64,000 nucleotides of DNA from Mantamonas sphyraenae (Eukaryota; CRuMs; Mantamonadidae). Positions 43,554 through 54,162 of this stretch are shown one piece after another. Position 1 is the first letter of the stretch. The number at the start of each line of letters is the position of its first letter. The stretch lies in assembly GCA_026936335.1 (NCBI GenBank), contig JAPMXV010000033.1, positions 1 to 64,000 of the forward strand, read 5' to 3'. Both the position numbers and the translations under genes were made by a program. Below the pieces are notes generated by a model. The model did not search any database and was not told the DNA's origin. It saw nothing but the letters and a program-made list of their open reading frames with translations.

Positions 43554-43694
43554 AACTGAGCCCACCGTCGCTTTCCACAATGTACGTCCATCACCCATTG
43601 CCTATTTCCGTCTCCGCACCATCTTCCAACACGGCAACAAAGCCAGCCCGTTGCCCTGTTCCTGTTCCTGCGACGATCGAACCAACCGCTGTCC

Positions 43695-44060
43695 ATGTTC
43701 GCTCGCACAACCTCCAGGGCATCCCACGTGGCCAACATGTGCTTGGTATCGCCCAGTTCACGTGTGGCTTCACTTCACTCCACCACACGACTTGCCGGAG
43801 GCGCCGCCGGTGACAACGACGTGGTCGCCGACTCCGCTGCACAGGAAGGCGACGTGCTTCCAGTCAACATCTACGAAAATGGAAAGGATCCTGTGGTTGC
43901 CGCGGACGACCAGTACCCTGACTGGCTCGAAGACATCTACGAGGAGGTGAGGCTGGGCAAGATTGCCAAGCGCGAGTTCAGCATGCAGGACAAACGCTTT
44001 TGGCAGCAGAGCAACAAGCGCGACATCAAGCGCCTCAACTCCCTCCGCTCCAAAAAGTGA
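43695..44060 (+). CDS. MRPL54: Mitochondrial ribosomal protein mL54
   Basis: A single-exon gene of 121 residues. The N-terminus MFARTTSRASHVANMCLVSP with following SSRVASLHSTTR is Arg/Ser-rich without acids, a good mitochondrial targeting signal. The C-terminal half carries the mL54 pattern: YPDWLEDIYEEVRLGK, then KRFWQQSNKRDIKRLNSLRSKK. The protein belongs to the large subunit of the mitochondrial ribosome. Length agrees with the family (human 138). Confidence 0.88.
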   Translation: MFARTTSRASHVANMCLVSPSSRVASLHSTTRLAGGAAGDNDVVADSAAQEGDVLPVNIYENGKDPVVAADDQYPDWLEDIYEEVRLGKIAKREFSMQDKRFWQQSNKRDIKRLNSLRSKK

Positions 44061-44263
44061 CGGCCAAGCCTGTCCACTGCCTTGTCTGCTCCCACTGGCA
44101 TGCATTCTACGTTTGCGCGGGGTCGGACTTCCGCTCGCCGCCCACACCCACCCACACATCCACACACACCTGCACCGGCATTTTTGGTGCGCACAATCTC
44201 TGCAACGATGCCACCTGGTCATCCAATGGGAGTCGAGCGTTGTCCAATGCGTGAAATCAGCCA

Positions 44264-47200
44264 ATGCAAACTCTTCAACTGGAATCTCTTCCTGTGGAGG
44301 TTGTTCTCAACATCCTACACTTTCTGTCGTTTGACGACCTGTGTCGTGTGTCCCAGACATGCCGTAGGCTGTACCATGTGGCCAACGACCAACTCTTGTG
44401 GCAGACACAGCTCGCCTGGGCACACTTTCCCGAGCCGCCTCCCCAAAGTGCCCATGAACTCCATGGCACGGGCCTCCTGCTCAAGGAACACTTTCTCCGC
44501 ATGGTTAGTGAGCGCCGTTGTACAGAATCCCCCCGCACACTGCCCTCTCCTGCACCTTTCCAGTCCTTTCCGTCCCCTGACACCGTTTCCACCGCTCACT
44601 TTCTTCCTGCAGGTTGACTCGGCCGTGTTTGTTGTCCCCGCCGCCATGATGGTCGACCACAGCGAGCCAACCGTCTACGCCTATGCTGCTCGTCGCCACC
44701 TTTTGTACTATAGCATCCAGGTAGGCCTGTACCCTTCTCTGCGGTGCCGCTCACCACCACGCCGTAAACCCCCGAAAACGGTTCGGCCGCCACGGCTTTC
44801 TTGTCCAGCGCCTCTGACACAGCCACGCTCCCACAAACCGCACGGATCCACCCCTTCACCACCCATCACCCAAAGGATGCACTGGACGAGGCACAGCCCA
44901 TGTGCAAGATCTACGTCCATCCAGGGAGGTACCAAGAGTCGCTCACCATTGATGTAGACGGCGTGGTGCTGCAGGGGCTGGGAAGCACGCCTGTGACACT
45001 GCACAGTGAGTATGGCCTGGAACGACAGGCACGCGTGGTGCTGCAAAACACAACTGGGTCCCATGTGATCGAGGCTAAGGACGTGACGCTGCGCGACTTG
45101 TGCCTGCGGCCGGACGACGGCACACAGCGCAACTTCGTGGTCAACTACAACTGTGTGGCCGTCAAAAGCGGCGAACTGACCATGGACAACTGCCACTTTG
45201 CTGGTAGTCTGGCTCCTGACGATCCCAGCCTCCTCGACGCCCACTTGGAGCCATCCGGACCCCGATTTAGTGACATCGACTCTCTTTTTATTGACACGCC
45301 CTCGTCCGGAGACAACGACGGCATCCCTGGCAATGACGACGATGGTGACGCAGGTGCAGGCGCAGGCACAGGCGGTGAAGTTGGACCACCCGCCAACAAC
45401 GAACAGCGCAATCTCGGCGCCCTGCTTCTGGACCACGACGCACAATGCACCCTGACCCACTGTCTCATGCACAGCATCGGATACCACGCCATTCGCATCA
45501 AGAGCCGCAAGGGTCTGCTCATGACCAACAGCTCCGTGTACAGCGTGCGAGGAAACGCAATCGTCGTCGACCGCAATGCCGTCGTCATGCTCGACTCCAA
45601 CGACATCTACGACACAGTGAACACGTGCATCTCCTGCGGCGGTGAAATCACCCTTCACAACAACCGCATCCACCACAGCAAACACAGCGGCATCTGGATC
45701 CGCGAACACGGCCGCGGCATCATCCGCGAGAACGAAATCTTTGCCATTGCCTACCACGGCATCGCTATTGAACGCTCGCATCAAGAGACCCTGGTGATCA
45801 AGAACAAGGTGCATCACGCCGTGAAGCGTGCCATCTACGTTTACCAGCGTGGTCGCGCCCTCATCGAGGACAACGAACTGTACGAAATCAAACAGACCAG
45901 CGTGGACGTGGCCTTCAACTCCATGGCTGTGCTGCGAGGCAACGAGATTCGCGACATCCAACACAGTGGCATTTGGGTTCGCGAGCCCGAAAGTGCCGTC
46001 ATTGACAAGAACCACATCCATCACGTGGCGTACTTTGGCATTGCCATCGAGAGTGCCAAGAACACCACTGTGACGCGCAACCACATTCATCACACCACAC
46101 GCCGCGCCGTGGTCATCTACAAAAACGCCGAAGTGGACATGAGCGACAATGACATCGAAGAGACGGCGCAGACCAGCGTTGAAGTGAAGGACGGCGCTGT
46201 AGCCAACATCACACACAATCGTATCCATGACAGCAAACACACAGGCATCTGGGCTCACGGCAAGGGCTGGGCTGTCATCAAGTACAACCAGGTGTATAAT
46301 ATGTCCTTCCACGGCTTGTGCATTGCCACAACCGAGCAGAGCGCAGTGGTGGGCAACACCATCCACGGCTGTGGCAACCGTGCCGTGTATGTGATGGAAC
46401 ACGGCTCCGCGCTGATCGAATCCAACGAGATCTACGATACCAGCCAGACCTCGGTGGAGGTGACCAACGAGAGCAACTGCGTGCTGCAAAACAATTACAT
46501 CCACGACGGCAAACACACAGCCATTTGGGTGCGCCAGCTGTCCATGGCAGTCATCGAACACAACGACATCCGGCGCATGGCCTACTTTGGCATTGCCATC
46601 GAGGCCAGCGGCGCGGAGCGGTCTCGCATTGTGCACAATCGCGTGGAGGGGACGTCCAACAGCAGCGTGCTGGTGTTTAAGAGCGGCAGTGCCGTGGTGG
46701 AACACAACCGCCTTCGCGACTGCCATTCGCACGGCATCCAATTGGAATCGTCAGGCGCCGCCACCGTACGCTTCAATGAGGTTGAGCGCATGCAGGGTGA
46801 CGGCATACGCATCAACGACTACGGCAGCGCCGACATCAGCTACAACAACATCCGAGAGTGCAGCCAGTACGGCATTGCGCTCTGGTCGCAGTCTCACTGC
46901 GACGTCTCCTACAACAGTGTGCGCGGGTGCCTGCCGCCCAGCATCAAGGACCTGCACGGCATTCATGACCTTGTACACAACGACATCTGGGAAGAAGAAG
47001 TGAGTCAGGGTGCAGGTGACGAGTTGGAGAGCGAAACACAGACAGAACCAGCGGTGCCCCTGTACAGCGGCCAAGCGGGCGACAGTGGCTTTGAGTCTGA
47101 TCACGAAGACGGAGTGGGACCCGAGGAGAGCCTGAGTGAGGAGCACGGGCCCAACGGCGAGTGGAGGGCCAAGGTTGCAGGGAACAGCAGCTCGAGTTCC

Positions 47201-47395
47201 CGGTTGGGGTCGCCGCTTCCAAACAACGACCCTGAAGGGAGCAGCCGACGAACAAGCAGCAGTGAGGATCAGAGGCAAGGAAACGACGGGGACCAAGAGG
47301 CAGCGGGTGTAGACAAGGCCAAGGAGGAAGAGGGGACGGAGAGGGTGTGGCGTAGCTCCGCAGTGCCCTTGCGTGGCCAACAACAGCGTGCGTAG
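44264..47395 (+). CDS. F-box protein with right-handed beta-helix (FBXO11/FBXO10-like)
   Basis: Exons 44264-44503, 44613-44720 and 44876-47395 (introns 109 and 155 bp, all phase 0) encode 955 residues. The F-box is at about 4-45: LESLPVEVVLNILHFLSFDD then LCRVSQTCRRLYHVAND. A long run of parallel beta-helix rungs follows (ISGNRIHHSKHSGIWI-like), with about 20 rungs of roughly 23 residues of the type NEIxxxxxxGIxV. The acceptor of intron 2 is CAAAG, chosen since it alone gives SIQDALDEAQPMCKIYVHPG, the FBXO11 element. The last 140 residues are acidic and Ser-rich. FBXO11 is a substrate receptor of SCF ubiquitin ligases. The stop lies 7 bp before the next start. Confidence 0.9.
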
Positions 47396-47402
47396 CTCAT
47401 CA

Positions 47403-50400
47403 ATGAACAGTAGGGGTCCCACTCCCGTGGACGCAGGCGGTGGGGGTGGCAGTGGGCAGGCAACGGTGGATCCAGCCAGCCAGTTTGTGCGGCTGATGTC
47501 TCGGAACCAGGGCAGTGAGGCGTTTGAGATCCTGCATGCCCACCTGCCCATATCGGAGGACGAACCATGTGGTATGACGCTGGATTTGGGGCACTTGGAC
47601 GCCGTGTCGGCATTGCTGGAGTTTTTGCTAAATGTGGAAGAGGACGCGGTCGCCGCCGTGTGGGTAGCTCAGCGCGTTCTGTGGGCTCTTGCTGCCTCCC
47701 AGTCAGAGACACACATGGTGTTTGCGTTGGAGCTGGGCGACGTGCTCATGGACAGGCTACAGCGCAAGCTGTGCGAATGGGACGTGGGTGCAGCCATGGA
47801 GGTCGGGGTGAGCAACAACGAACAGGACGTCGTGGTCGCCACGCAAATCGATGCACAGAGCGAGGCAGACGACGAAGCCGACGACGAAGCCGACAAGGAC
47901 ATGGAGGCCACAGATACAGGGAAACACAACGACAACCCGGCGTACGAGAATCAAGAGACTGAGGAGAGCCTTGAGAGACAAGCAAGACAAGAGAGCTGGC
48001 TGCTTGCGTTGGCGTGTCTGCATCACTACAACTGGGCACACGCCAGTGCGGTTCAGAGCGACGCCGAAGCCCTGGGAATGAGCATCCGGCAGGCCACACA
48101 GATGATGAGTGAGCGCATCGATCGCCTGCAGACATGGGTGGTCTATCTCGCATGTGCACAGGAGCTTCTTCGGCAGGGCGTGTGCTGCGTGGACGCGCGC
48201 TCCCCAAGCAGCCTGGACAGCCTCCTGTTGCGCATGCGTTCCATGGCCCTTCCCTTGCTCGAATACGACGCTGCAGACAGGATACACACGCTTCTGCGTG
48301 GTCTGGCGACGTACGTGACGCGATGGCAAGCAAACTTCAACGCGTCCCCCATGCAGGGCCATGCCCCGTGGGAAGAGGCTGTCGACGCCCTGGACGAGAT
48401 GTTGTCGCGGATTCGACGAGAGTTGGACATTGTGCGTTCGCCGAAGCAGTTGCAGGCGCTGTGGAAAGACGAAGGCGAGTGGTCGCCTCTGCTGGCCTCT
48501 GCTGGCCACCACCGTGTGCAGTTGGCTTCGCTTTTGCGGCCCATGTCGCTCATGCGTGCGGATAATGTGTCTCAGGAGAATGACCAGGCCTTGCTGGATG
48601 CCCATCAAGAGTACAGCCGGCAACTGGGCCTTCGCTTGGCCGACATGCTCGACAGCGTCCAGCGACTGGTCCTCGGACCGGATGACTCTCGCAACATCCA
48701 CCTCACATTCGCTCTTCTCAATTGCCACTTTTCCGAGTATCTGCCGCTGCCTGCCGACCTGCAACCGGGGGTGCTTGTCAATCGGGAGGACAGCCCGGAC
48801 AGCCCATCTGCAAGTCGCAGCGACGACGGCACAGAGGACGGCAGCGATGACGACGCCAATGGCGTTCTTCTGAAGAGTGGACATGCTGCCGACGACAGCG
48901 CGGCAGTGTATGCGTCGTGTGCGTTGTTCCACTTTCTCTTTCGTATGGCCTCCGTGCACACGGGACCCGACTATGTACGCTGGATGGACGACGGAGTCGA
49001 GGTGGATTATGCCGTGGCCATGCGAGCAGACAGTGAGGAGGAGCTTATGCACGATTGCACCGTGCCTTTTGTGTGCCTGCACAACAGAGATCTCGATCCG
49101 GCTCTGGCCGCACGCGTGGCCACCTTTCACCATTGGTTATTTGAGCTCAAGGCGCAAGTGGACTCGCCTCCTCGTCTCATTGGCCTCGAGGGCCGCATCC
49201 TTGCCGACGACAGCGCCGACATGTCGCACGACACCACCGGCGACGCAGACCTGGACGACTCGGACAGTGTGTCGTTGCACACGCCAGACGAACGCTCAGA
49301 GGTGTCCATGGCTCTGAGTGATCTGTGGGAGACTCTGGGCGTGGGTACACAGGCACCACAGCTGCTGTATGGCGAAATGACGCCAGCGGCGTTGACCGAA
49401 CACATTGTGCACAACGTGCGTGCTGTGGCGTTACTCAGCATGGGAGACGACCACGACGCATGGGTGCACCCGCTTCAGGCAGCCAGACGTATTGTACAGG
49501 GCCATGCCATGGCCGACTCGGCGCTGCTCCGCTGGATCAAGCCCGTTCTCGCCGGCCTCACACGTCTGTGGCTGTTCCACGGTGCCTCGGAACTCGACAC
49601 ACAGGTGCAAGCTCTGCAGGACGGAATGTACAAACACCTCAATCCCATGCGATTGGCAGAGATGCCAAGCCATGTGGAAGACGACCTGCAGGAGGTGGAC
49701 GGTGATGATGGACAGCCCAAAACCAGGCTCCAGCAAGCGGACGGCGAGGAGCAAACCGACGGCCAGGCTGAAGCAGTGGCAGTGATGACTCGTGCATACT
49801 GGCTGGTGTATCATCCGCTGCAACAACTGGCAAACAGGGCGTACCGAGAGGTTGGAGGCGCGCATCTGAACGCGGACGGAGGCGAGGCGGCTGCACGCAG
49901 CCAGTGGGAGGCACTGGCACGCAACATGGATGGTTGGACACGTCTGGAGCATGAACTGGTGCGCATGGGGGCGCACGAGTGCCATCCAGTGCGTGTCCAT
50001 TGGCACACCGTGTGCCACGCCGCCGTCAGCGCGGTATATGAGCACCACGCCGACGAAATGGAGTGGGCACGCGTGTTTCTACGTCTTCAAGAAGAAAGCC
50101 AGAGCGTGATGGTGCGCATGGTGGAAGCCTTGCCTGTGCACAGTCAAAGCAAGGGGCAAGTGCTGCGCACGCTGTACTCACTTCCGTCGCCATCGGGCCG
50201 CCGCATCGCACAGGACACAGCCATGGTGGAGTGGTCGCATCTGATGGACACCATGTTGCCGTTAGTGGACGGAGACACAGACACAGATGACAGCGTCATT
50301 GTGCGCATGGGCGCCCCGGGGTTGCGGCGCCTTCACCCGCAGATCCAGCAGTACCTGCTTGACGTACACTACCTGGACCCTCAGAACGGCTTCCAGATGC

Positions 50401-52925
50401 CCGAGAACGAGCACAAGACACAGCACAAGGGACGATCACTTGTCATTCCCGTGGACACGGTGCTGCGAAGCGAAGGAATCCGTGTGCGTGTCTACCTCAA
50501 AGTGCTTCCGGCCATGCCTGTGAACGAGATTGCTGCCAATCTGCTTGCGGGCCTTCTGTTTGGCACACCTGTGCACATGGACCTGCTGCACGTCACGTAC
50601 GCAGGCCACCAAACCCCTGTCCTCATCAGCTCTGCCCTTGACGGCCACGACCTTACGGCCAACAAACACACGAGCATGGCCCGTGACTCATTTTCCATGG
50701 CTGTCATGCTTGAAATGCTGCTCTGCCGCCTTGACGGCAAACCGGACAACGTGATATGTGTGCGGGACGACTCGTCCTCGTATGCAGGGGTGCGGCCCGT
50801 GCTCATCGACAACGAGCGCATCCTGGAGCAAGTTGTCGTGGTGAGCAACATGCAGCCTAAACCGGGTGTGCGCAGTGCGTTGCTGTGTGCACCAGACATG
50901 TGCAATGGCCTGAACCCACTCGCGGCATCTGTCCTCCTTGCCTTGGACCCAGCCAAGGTCCTTGCCGAATGGTTGCGTCTCCTGGGCGACCAGATGCACA
51001 GACACAGCGAACTTGTGTTTGATGAGGATGACATGGTCCATTGGGTCGGCTCGTCCTTGTCCCGCGGCGCTTCCACCAGCAGTCTGCGTTCCTGGTTTTC
51101 TTCCTCCTCTGCCCGCTCCTCCTCCTCCTCCTCCTTCTCCTCCTCCTCGTCCACATCTGGTCCCGTGTCGCCTCGGCAGCTCCAGCGTACCTCCAGTGGC
51201 TCTGGACTGCTTCCACTGCGATCCGCGCACTTTGTCACTCCTAGCGCATCCTCGCAGTGTGTCCTTGTGCCCACATTTGATCCCGAACGTGCAGCCCATG
51301 TCCTGTACGAACGCTTGGTACGCCTCCAACAGTTTGCTTTCCAAAGTGCATTGCCGAGCTCACCTGCAGCCCATGAAAACGCCCTGCTCGAGCGGCCGTT
51401 CCTTACTATGGAGACGGTGCCTGAACACGCACGCGTCAACCACTTGCACATGTTGCAATGGCTGCATCCCGTGCTGGGAGACATTTACACGAGCGCCCAT
51501 GACCACACGGGTGACCTAGACACCCTGCAGCGCTGGATGACCATTGCCGGCGACGGTTACACCCTGCGCAAGCTTGCTGGAAACCAGATCGAGTTTGTCA
51601 GTGCCGAAGATCTACCCGTGCGCCTCAGCCGCGCCGAGATCGCTCTTCGACGCTGCATGGCCTCTCGTGTCGACGGCATGATCACACATCTCGAGATGGC
51701 TCGCGCCCAGTTCCAAGCACTCCCGCAATTGGCCGAAGCCCTCAAGCAGGGTGACTCGTATGCTATTTCTATTCTCGACGAGCTGGTTTTGGATCTGTCC
51801 AAGGCCATGGTTGTTCAGCAGCTGCAGTTCGATCCGTCCGCCTCCTCCTCTGACTCGGACGATGCTGGTGGGATGATAGGCGTCACCTCGTCCTCCTCGT
51901 CAAGCTCTTCCTCTTCCTCCTCAGTTTCGGAAACACCCTCGTCGCAAGATGGCGTGTCATCGTCGTCCAACGACCGTGAGACCAGTGACCGGAGCTCCGG
52001 ATCAAGCAGCACCATAGAAAAACGCCTGCTTCGCAGGTTGCGTGGTCATCCGCTGGAGCATCGCCATCTGACTGTACGCCACAGCATGCAACTAAGTGTC
52101 GATTCGCTGAGCCGCATCTTGTCTGCCTCGTTCAACCTCCGCTCTTTGCATTTGCAGGGCTGCAGCAACGTCAATGTGGTGGGTATGATCAAGCTGATGG
52201 CCACAGAATTCCCTGCGTTGGAGCGATTGGCCATTCGCGAACACAACCACGTCCGATCTGTGGCCACAGGCACTTCTGAATTCCCCAAATGTGTACGCTT
52301 TCCCAGGCTGCAGATGTTGGACATGCGCGGGTGTGGTGCCCTGCAACAGGTACGCGTGGCTTCTCCCTGTCTCGTACATGTCGTTCTGGATAACTGCTGC
52401 TTCTTGGAAGACGTCCGTGTGCAGGAATCGGCACACGCTGTGCGCGTCGACCTCGCAGGCTGCCCACGCATTGACCTTGCCGCCTTGCGTGCCCTCTGGG
52501 ACGCATCACTTGCTGGAATTTCAGCCCTTTCGCTGGCTGGCATCAGTGTCGACGACGCCGAATTCTTGCAGGATTGCCCCTGGCTGCTCAGCCGCGACGA
52601 GCTTGCCGACCTTAGCGACCGCAAGAAGCAGATGTGTGTTGCCGTCATGCGCTGCAATCGCCAAATGTCCACTGCCGTTCTTTCGTCCATGTCCCTCTCC
52701 GACGACAGCATCCCACTCCTTGTCAGCTGTGTGGCCTTCAACCTGTCTGTGCAAGTGCTTGATCTTCGCGACAACCCATTGCTGGGCAACAAAGCGGCCA
52801 CCCTCCTCGCCAACGCCTTTTCCCAGGGTTCCATTGCCCATGTGCACACTCTGCTCATTGAGGGCTGTGCCATGGCAACCAACAGCGAGGTGGACCTCGG
52901 TGAGTATGCCGCCGTTTTGGCGTGA
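47403..52925 (+). CDS. 1,840-residue protein with atypical-kinase-like core and LRR tail
   Basis: A single exon from ATG 47403. The N-terminal ~950 residues are helical and lack known domains. At about 1025-1200 the order resembles a HipA/PI4K-like kinase fold: YLKVLP (Lys1033), NEIAANLLAGLLFG (Glu1042), PVLISSALDGHDL (hinge-like), LDGKPDNVI (Asp1111, Lys1113, Asn1116) and VLIDNER (Asp1136 at the DFG place). The GKPDN...IDN pair recalls a family in other protists, usually fused to LRRs. A Ser-rich insert follows, then LRRs at about 1560-1840 (FNLRSLHLQGCSNVNVVGM, LQMLDMRGCGALQQV, VQVLDLRDNPLLGNKAATLL). Kinase activity is inference. Near the stop a GTGAGT (52900s) could be a donor to the next gene's exon 2. 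Confidence 0.75.
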   Translation: MNSRGPTPVDAGGGGGSGQATVDPASQFVRLMSRNQGSEAFEILHAHLPISEDEPCGMTLDLGHLDAVSALLEFLLNVEEDAVAAVWVAQRVLWALAASQSETHMVFALELGDVLMDRLQRKLCEWDVGAAMEVGVSNNEQDVVVATQIDAQSEADDEADDEADKDMEATDTGKHNDNPAYENQETEESLERQARQESWLLALACLHHYNWAHASAVQSDAEALGMSIRQATQMMSERIDRLQTWVVYLACAQELLRQGVCCVDARSPSSLDSLLLRMRSMALPLLEYDAADRIHTLLRGLATYVTRWQANFNASPMQGHAPWEEAVDALDEMLSRIRRELDIVRSPKQLQALWKDEGEWSPLLASAGHHRVQLASLLRPMSLMRADNVSQENDQALLDAHQEYSRQLGLRLADMLDSVQRLVLGPDDSRNIHLTFALLNCHFSEYLPLPADLQPGVLVNREDSPDSPSASRSDDGTEDGSDDDANGVLLKSGHAADDSAAVYASCALFHFLFRMASVHTGPDYVRWMDDGVEVDYAVAMRADSEEELMHDCTVPFVCLHNRDLDPALAARVATFHHWLFELKAQVDSPPRLIGLEGRILADDSADMSHDTTGDADLDDSDSVSLHTPDERSEVSMALSDLWETLGVGTQAPQLLYGEMTPAALTEHIVHNVRAVALLSMGDDHDAWVHPLQAARRIVQGHAMADSALLRWIKPVLAGLTRLWLFHGASELDTQVQALQDGMYKHLNPMRLAEMPSHVEDDLQEVDGDDGQPKTRLQQADGEEQTDGQAEAVAVMTRAYWLVYHPLQQLANRAYREVGGAHLNADGGEAAARSQWEALARNMDGWTRLEHELVRMGAHECHPVRVHWHTVCHAAVSAVYEHHADEMEWARVFLRLQEESQSVMVRMVEALPVHSQSKGQVLRTLYSLPSPSGRRIAQDTAMVEWSHLMDTMLPLVDGDTDTDDSVIVRMGAPGLRRLHPQIQQYLLDVHYLDPQNGFQMPENEHKTQHKGRSLVIPVDTVLRSEGIRVRVYLKVLPAMPVNEIAANLLAGLLFGTPVHMDLLHVTYAGHQTPVLISSALDGHDLTANKHTSMARDSFSMAVMLEMLLCRLDGKPDNVICVRDDSSSYAGVRPVLIDNERILEQVVVVSNMQPKPGVRSALLCAPDMCNGLNPLAASVLLALDPAKVLAEWLRLLGDQMHRHSELVFDEDDMVHWVGSSLSRGASTSSLRSWFSSSSARSSSSSSFSSSSSTSGPVSPRQLQRTSSGSGLLPLRSAHFVTPSASSQCVLVPTFDPERAAHVLYERLVRLQQFAFQSALPSSPAAHENALLERPFLTMETVPEHARVNHLHMLQWLHPVLGDIYTSAHDHTGDLDTLQRWMTIAGDGYTLRKLAGNQIEFVSAEDLPVRLSRAEIALRRCMASRVDGMITHLEMARAQFQALPQLAEALKQGDSYAISILDELVLDLSKAMVVQQLQFDPSASSSDSDDAGGMIGVTSSSSSSSSSSSSVSETPSSQDGVSSSSNDRETSDRSSGSSSTIEKRLLRRLRGHPLEHRHLTVRHSMQLSVDSLSRILSASFNLRSLHLQGCSNVNVVGMIKLMATEFPALERLAIREHNHVRSVATGTSEFPKCVRFPRLQMLDMRGCGALQQVRVASPCLVHVVLDNCCFLEDVRVQESAHAVRVDLAGCPRIDLAALRALWDASLAGISALSLAGISVDDAEFLQDCPWLLSRDELADLSDRKKQMCVAVMRCNRQMSTAVLSSMSLSDDSIPLLVSCVAFNLSVQVLDLRDNPLLGNKAATLLANAFSQGSIAHVHTLLIEGCAMATNSEVDLGEYAAVLA

Positions 52926-52934
52926 CCCAATCCA

Positions 52935-54139
52935 ATGGAAATCACATTCCGCGGCGTATGCTGCGTGTTACTTGCTGGATTCACGGCTGCAGGTATGTCT
53001 TTCATGTTGCTGTCCATGCGGCCTGTGCCCCTTTTTGCCTTTCCCGGTGAGAATATCAGGCAGGCTGGCCTTATGCTTGTTTCTGCCGCCACGGTTCACT
53101 TTGTGTAGGGCGTGGCAGTTGTGCAATGGGATGATTGTGTGTGTGTTTGTGTGTGTGTGTGTTTACCTGCGTGTCTCTGCGTGCGAATGTGTGTGCGGAA
53201 CTCGTTTAGCTGACTCGGACATCTCAGCCATCTTTCTGCAGATCTATGCCTACTCGGGTTGCCAGTCGCTGACCATCTCCATTTTCCATGACTTTACATT
53301 GACAGGCCAGATGATGCTTCTGGTGTCGCTGGTACCCACGGTGCTGCGGTGAGTGGAAAGTCGGTAAACGGAGAGAAACGCTTGGCTAACGCAGAGTGTG
53401 CAACACACATGCACGCCTCCGACACAGGATGATTCAATTCCGCCAGGTCATGCATCACTTTGGCCGCGTGCTGCGGCACGTGACAAAGAAGTACAAGGAG
53501 ACCAACTTGCTGATGTTCGGCTCCATGCTGAACCTGGGTGTGGCCATCGTGCTGGCCTCGACAAACGAGAAGCAATACTTTGTGAGGGGTGACAAGTACT
53601 TTGGCAAGCTGCCCAGCCAGCAGGAGCCCGAGGAGGTCACGGAGCAGGAGTACTGCGGCTTTGCTGCACAGAGCTTTTCCATGGTTGCAGCCGGTTGGCT
53701 GACGGTGCTTGCCTTTCAAATTGTGTGGTTCTTCTACATCGATCGCATTATGGAAGAGTCGTACACGCGCGGCGAAGTCGACGGGAACTTTGGTGCAGCG
53801 CCCACAGACCACAACACGCAGATTGAGGAAGTCAGCGACGGAGAACGTACCGACGACGGCGAGGACAGCGACACAGAAGGGATTACGCAGGACCTGTACG
53901 ACATGCAGATGGCCATGGCAGTGCGTGCCTCCCTACAGTCTGGCCCATTGCCCCACAGGCAGATCCAGACGACAGGCGGCACACAAGTGATCCCTCCCTC
54001 GCAGGCCGTCCAACAGGACTTTCCCGTTCACGACGTCGAAGCTGGGAGCATCGACCCATCCATGGTCATAACGGGTGGCTTTGCACAGGAAGAGGATGGG
54101 GGTGATGACAGCGCCGGGCTGCTTGACAAGCGAAAATGA
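52935..54139 (+). CDS. Signal-peptide multi-pass membrane protein
   Basis: Three exons (52935-52992, 53210-53348, 53428-54139; introns 217 and 79 bp; phases 1 and 2) encode 302 residues. Exon 1 is MEITFRGVCCVLLAGFTAA, a signal peptide. Membrane helices follow: the TGQMMLLVSLVPTVL region, NLLMFGSMLNLGVAIVLAS and GFAAQSFSMVAAGWLTVLAF. The C-terminal 130 residues are acidic and disordered, ending LLDKRK. I do not recognise the family. Intron 1 contains a (GT)n run at about 53135-53165. The start is only 9 bp after the stop of the kinase-like gene; the gene is convergent with the golgin (23 bp). Confidence 0.65.
53135..53165. repeat. (GT)n microsatellite in intron
   Basis: A GT-rich simple repeat in intron 1 of the membrane-protein gene. 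It may vary between strains and has no coding role. Confidence 0.7.
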
Positions 54140-54162
54140 TCTGCGCTGGACTCCACTCTTTT

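Noticed and set aside
44708-46741. Minus-strand frame of 677 residues
   Set aside because: Antisense of the F-box/beta-helix exon, with Val/His-rich composition from mirrored codons and no motif.
47000-47395. Donor GTGAGT at 47000 truncating the F-box gene
   Set aside because: The following frame stays open with a plausible acidic/Ser tail, and no acceptor gives a better end; kept as coding, but not excluded.
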